A stretch of DNA of 64,000 nucleotides from Planctomycetota bacterium (lineage in GTDB: Bacteria; Planctomycetota; PUPC01; JACPCR01). The translations under genes were made by a program, and so were the position numbers. The stretch covers positions 1 through 64,000 of the forward strand of contig JACPCR010000092.1 in NCBI GenBank assembly GCA_016179685.1. The letters run 5' to 3'. Position 1 is the stretch's first letter. The number at the start of each line of letters is the position of its first letter. The notes under the pieces are model-generated. The model had not been told where the DNA came from. It made no database searches and saw only the letters and a list, made by a program, of their open reading frames with translations. Of the stretch, positions 63,760 to 64,000 are shown in pieces.

Positions 63760-64000
63760 ATGACCCCCAAGGCGCTGGCCCTCGTCCTCTGTGCAAGCCT
63801 ATTTCATGCCACGTGGAATTTCCTGGCCAAGACCAGCCGCAGTCCAGTTGCCTTCCTCTGGCTTTCGCTCGTCGTGGGAGTTGCGCTCGGTACCGTGCCT
63901 GTGGCGCTTCGGATGAGAACTCACCCGTTCCCCGAGATGGCGTGGAACTATGCCCTGCTCACCGGAGCGCTCCACGCGACCTATTACACCCTCCTCGGCC
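63760..64000 (+). CDS. EamA/DMT-superfamily transporter (partial, runs off window)
   Basis: The first 80 codons of a membrane protein. MTPKALALVLCASLFHATWN with NFLAKTSRSP is the typical EamA start; helices VAFLWLSLVVGVALGTVPVA and WNYALLTGALHATYYTLLG follow. EamA proteins export metabolites or act as permeases. Truncated by the window edge. The 110-bp gap before it (63650-63759) contains a degenerate copy of the GTGCNCCCGCAC palindrome (about 63660-63690). Confidence 0.8.
   Translation, partial: MTPKALALVLCASLFHATWNFLAKTSRSPVAFLWLSLVVGVALGTVPVALRMRTHPFPEMAWNYALLTGALHATYYTLLG

Overview
The window is GC-rich chromosomal DNA from a Gram-negative bacterium. The gene content looks most like Planctomycetota or a neighbouring PVC-type or candidate phylum. 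Pointers are large secreted PQQ-propeller/TPR proteins, two MoxR ATPases, a DUF58/BatA/von Willebrand/DUF4175-like operon, a squalene-cyclase-repeat protein, two Gfo/Idh/MocA oxidoreductases, B12-dependent ribonucleotide reductase and LptF/LptG. This placement is inferred from gene content; there is no rRNA in the window. I saw no insertion sequence, prophage, CRISPR array or rRNA gene.

Layout. 0.1-3.5 kb: an NtrB/NtrC-type sigma-54 two-component pair (minus). 3.5-7.5 kb: an 8-bp minisatellite, a secreted PQQ propeller protein, an aldo/keto reductase and a divergent aquaporin. 7.6-10.5 kb: a complete NMT1/TauT-type ABC importer. 10.5-13.1 kb (minus): a secreted protein of unknown function, a small membrane protein, larC, and a sirB1-like gene that has lost its core domain. 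13.4-17.2 kb (minus): rpmF-fabH-fabG-acpP-fabF. 17.4-17.8 kb: tRNA-Lys, tRNA-Leu and tRNA-Gly with a terminator. 17.9-25.9 kb: tig-clpP-clpX followed by cdaA-cdaR-pdxJ and a divergent GHMP kinase. 26.3-31.1 kb: a 1572-residue secreted protein with TPRs, two propeller regions and a PDZ domain. 31.3-44.6 kb: moxR-DUF58-BatA/VWA-VWA/GATase-terpenoid-cyclase-repeat-DUF4175-like-polyQ-HEAT/TPR operon. 45-47.3 kb: lptF-lptG. 47.3-53.6 kb (minus): a secreted jelly-roll-like protein, a triplicated coiled-coil/TPR gene broken by a frameshift, and a second moxR. 54 kb: initiator tRNA with a consensus promoter and terminator. 54.6-64 kb: two Gfo/Idh/MocA enzymes, nrdJ, a rubrerythrin-like protein, a macrodomain gene translationally coupled to a GH13 enzyme, and the start of an EamA transporter.

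How they work together. The housekeeping blocks cover nascent-chain folding and proteolysis (tig-clpPX), c-di-AMP signalling (cdaA-cdaR), vitamin B6 synthesis (pdxJ), fatty-acid synthesis and dNTP supply (nrdJ). The two moxR loci look like one envelope-associated programme: AAA+ chaperones, VWA proteins with intact MIDAS motifs, and very large coiled-coil/TPR/propeller proteins facing the periplasm.

The most unusual content is the long moxR/VWA operon with its polyQ and 1.3k-residue coiled-coil partners, the second moxR with its triplicated and frameshifted repeat gene, and several families of intergenic palindromic repeats that recur across the window. Genuine breakage is seen in the sirB1-like gene (loss of the transglutaminase-like core) and the repeat gene (about 28 nt missing from an 87-bp tandem array); assembly or base-calling error cannot be excluded from sequence alone.
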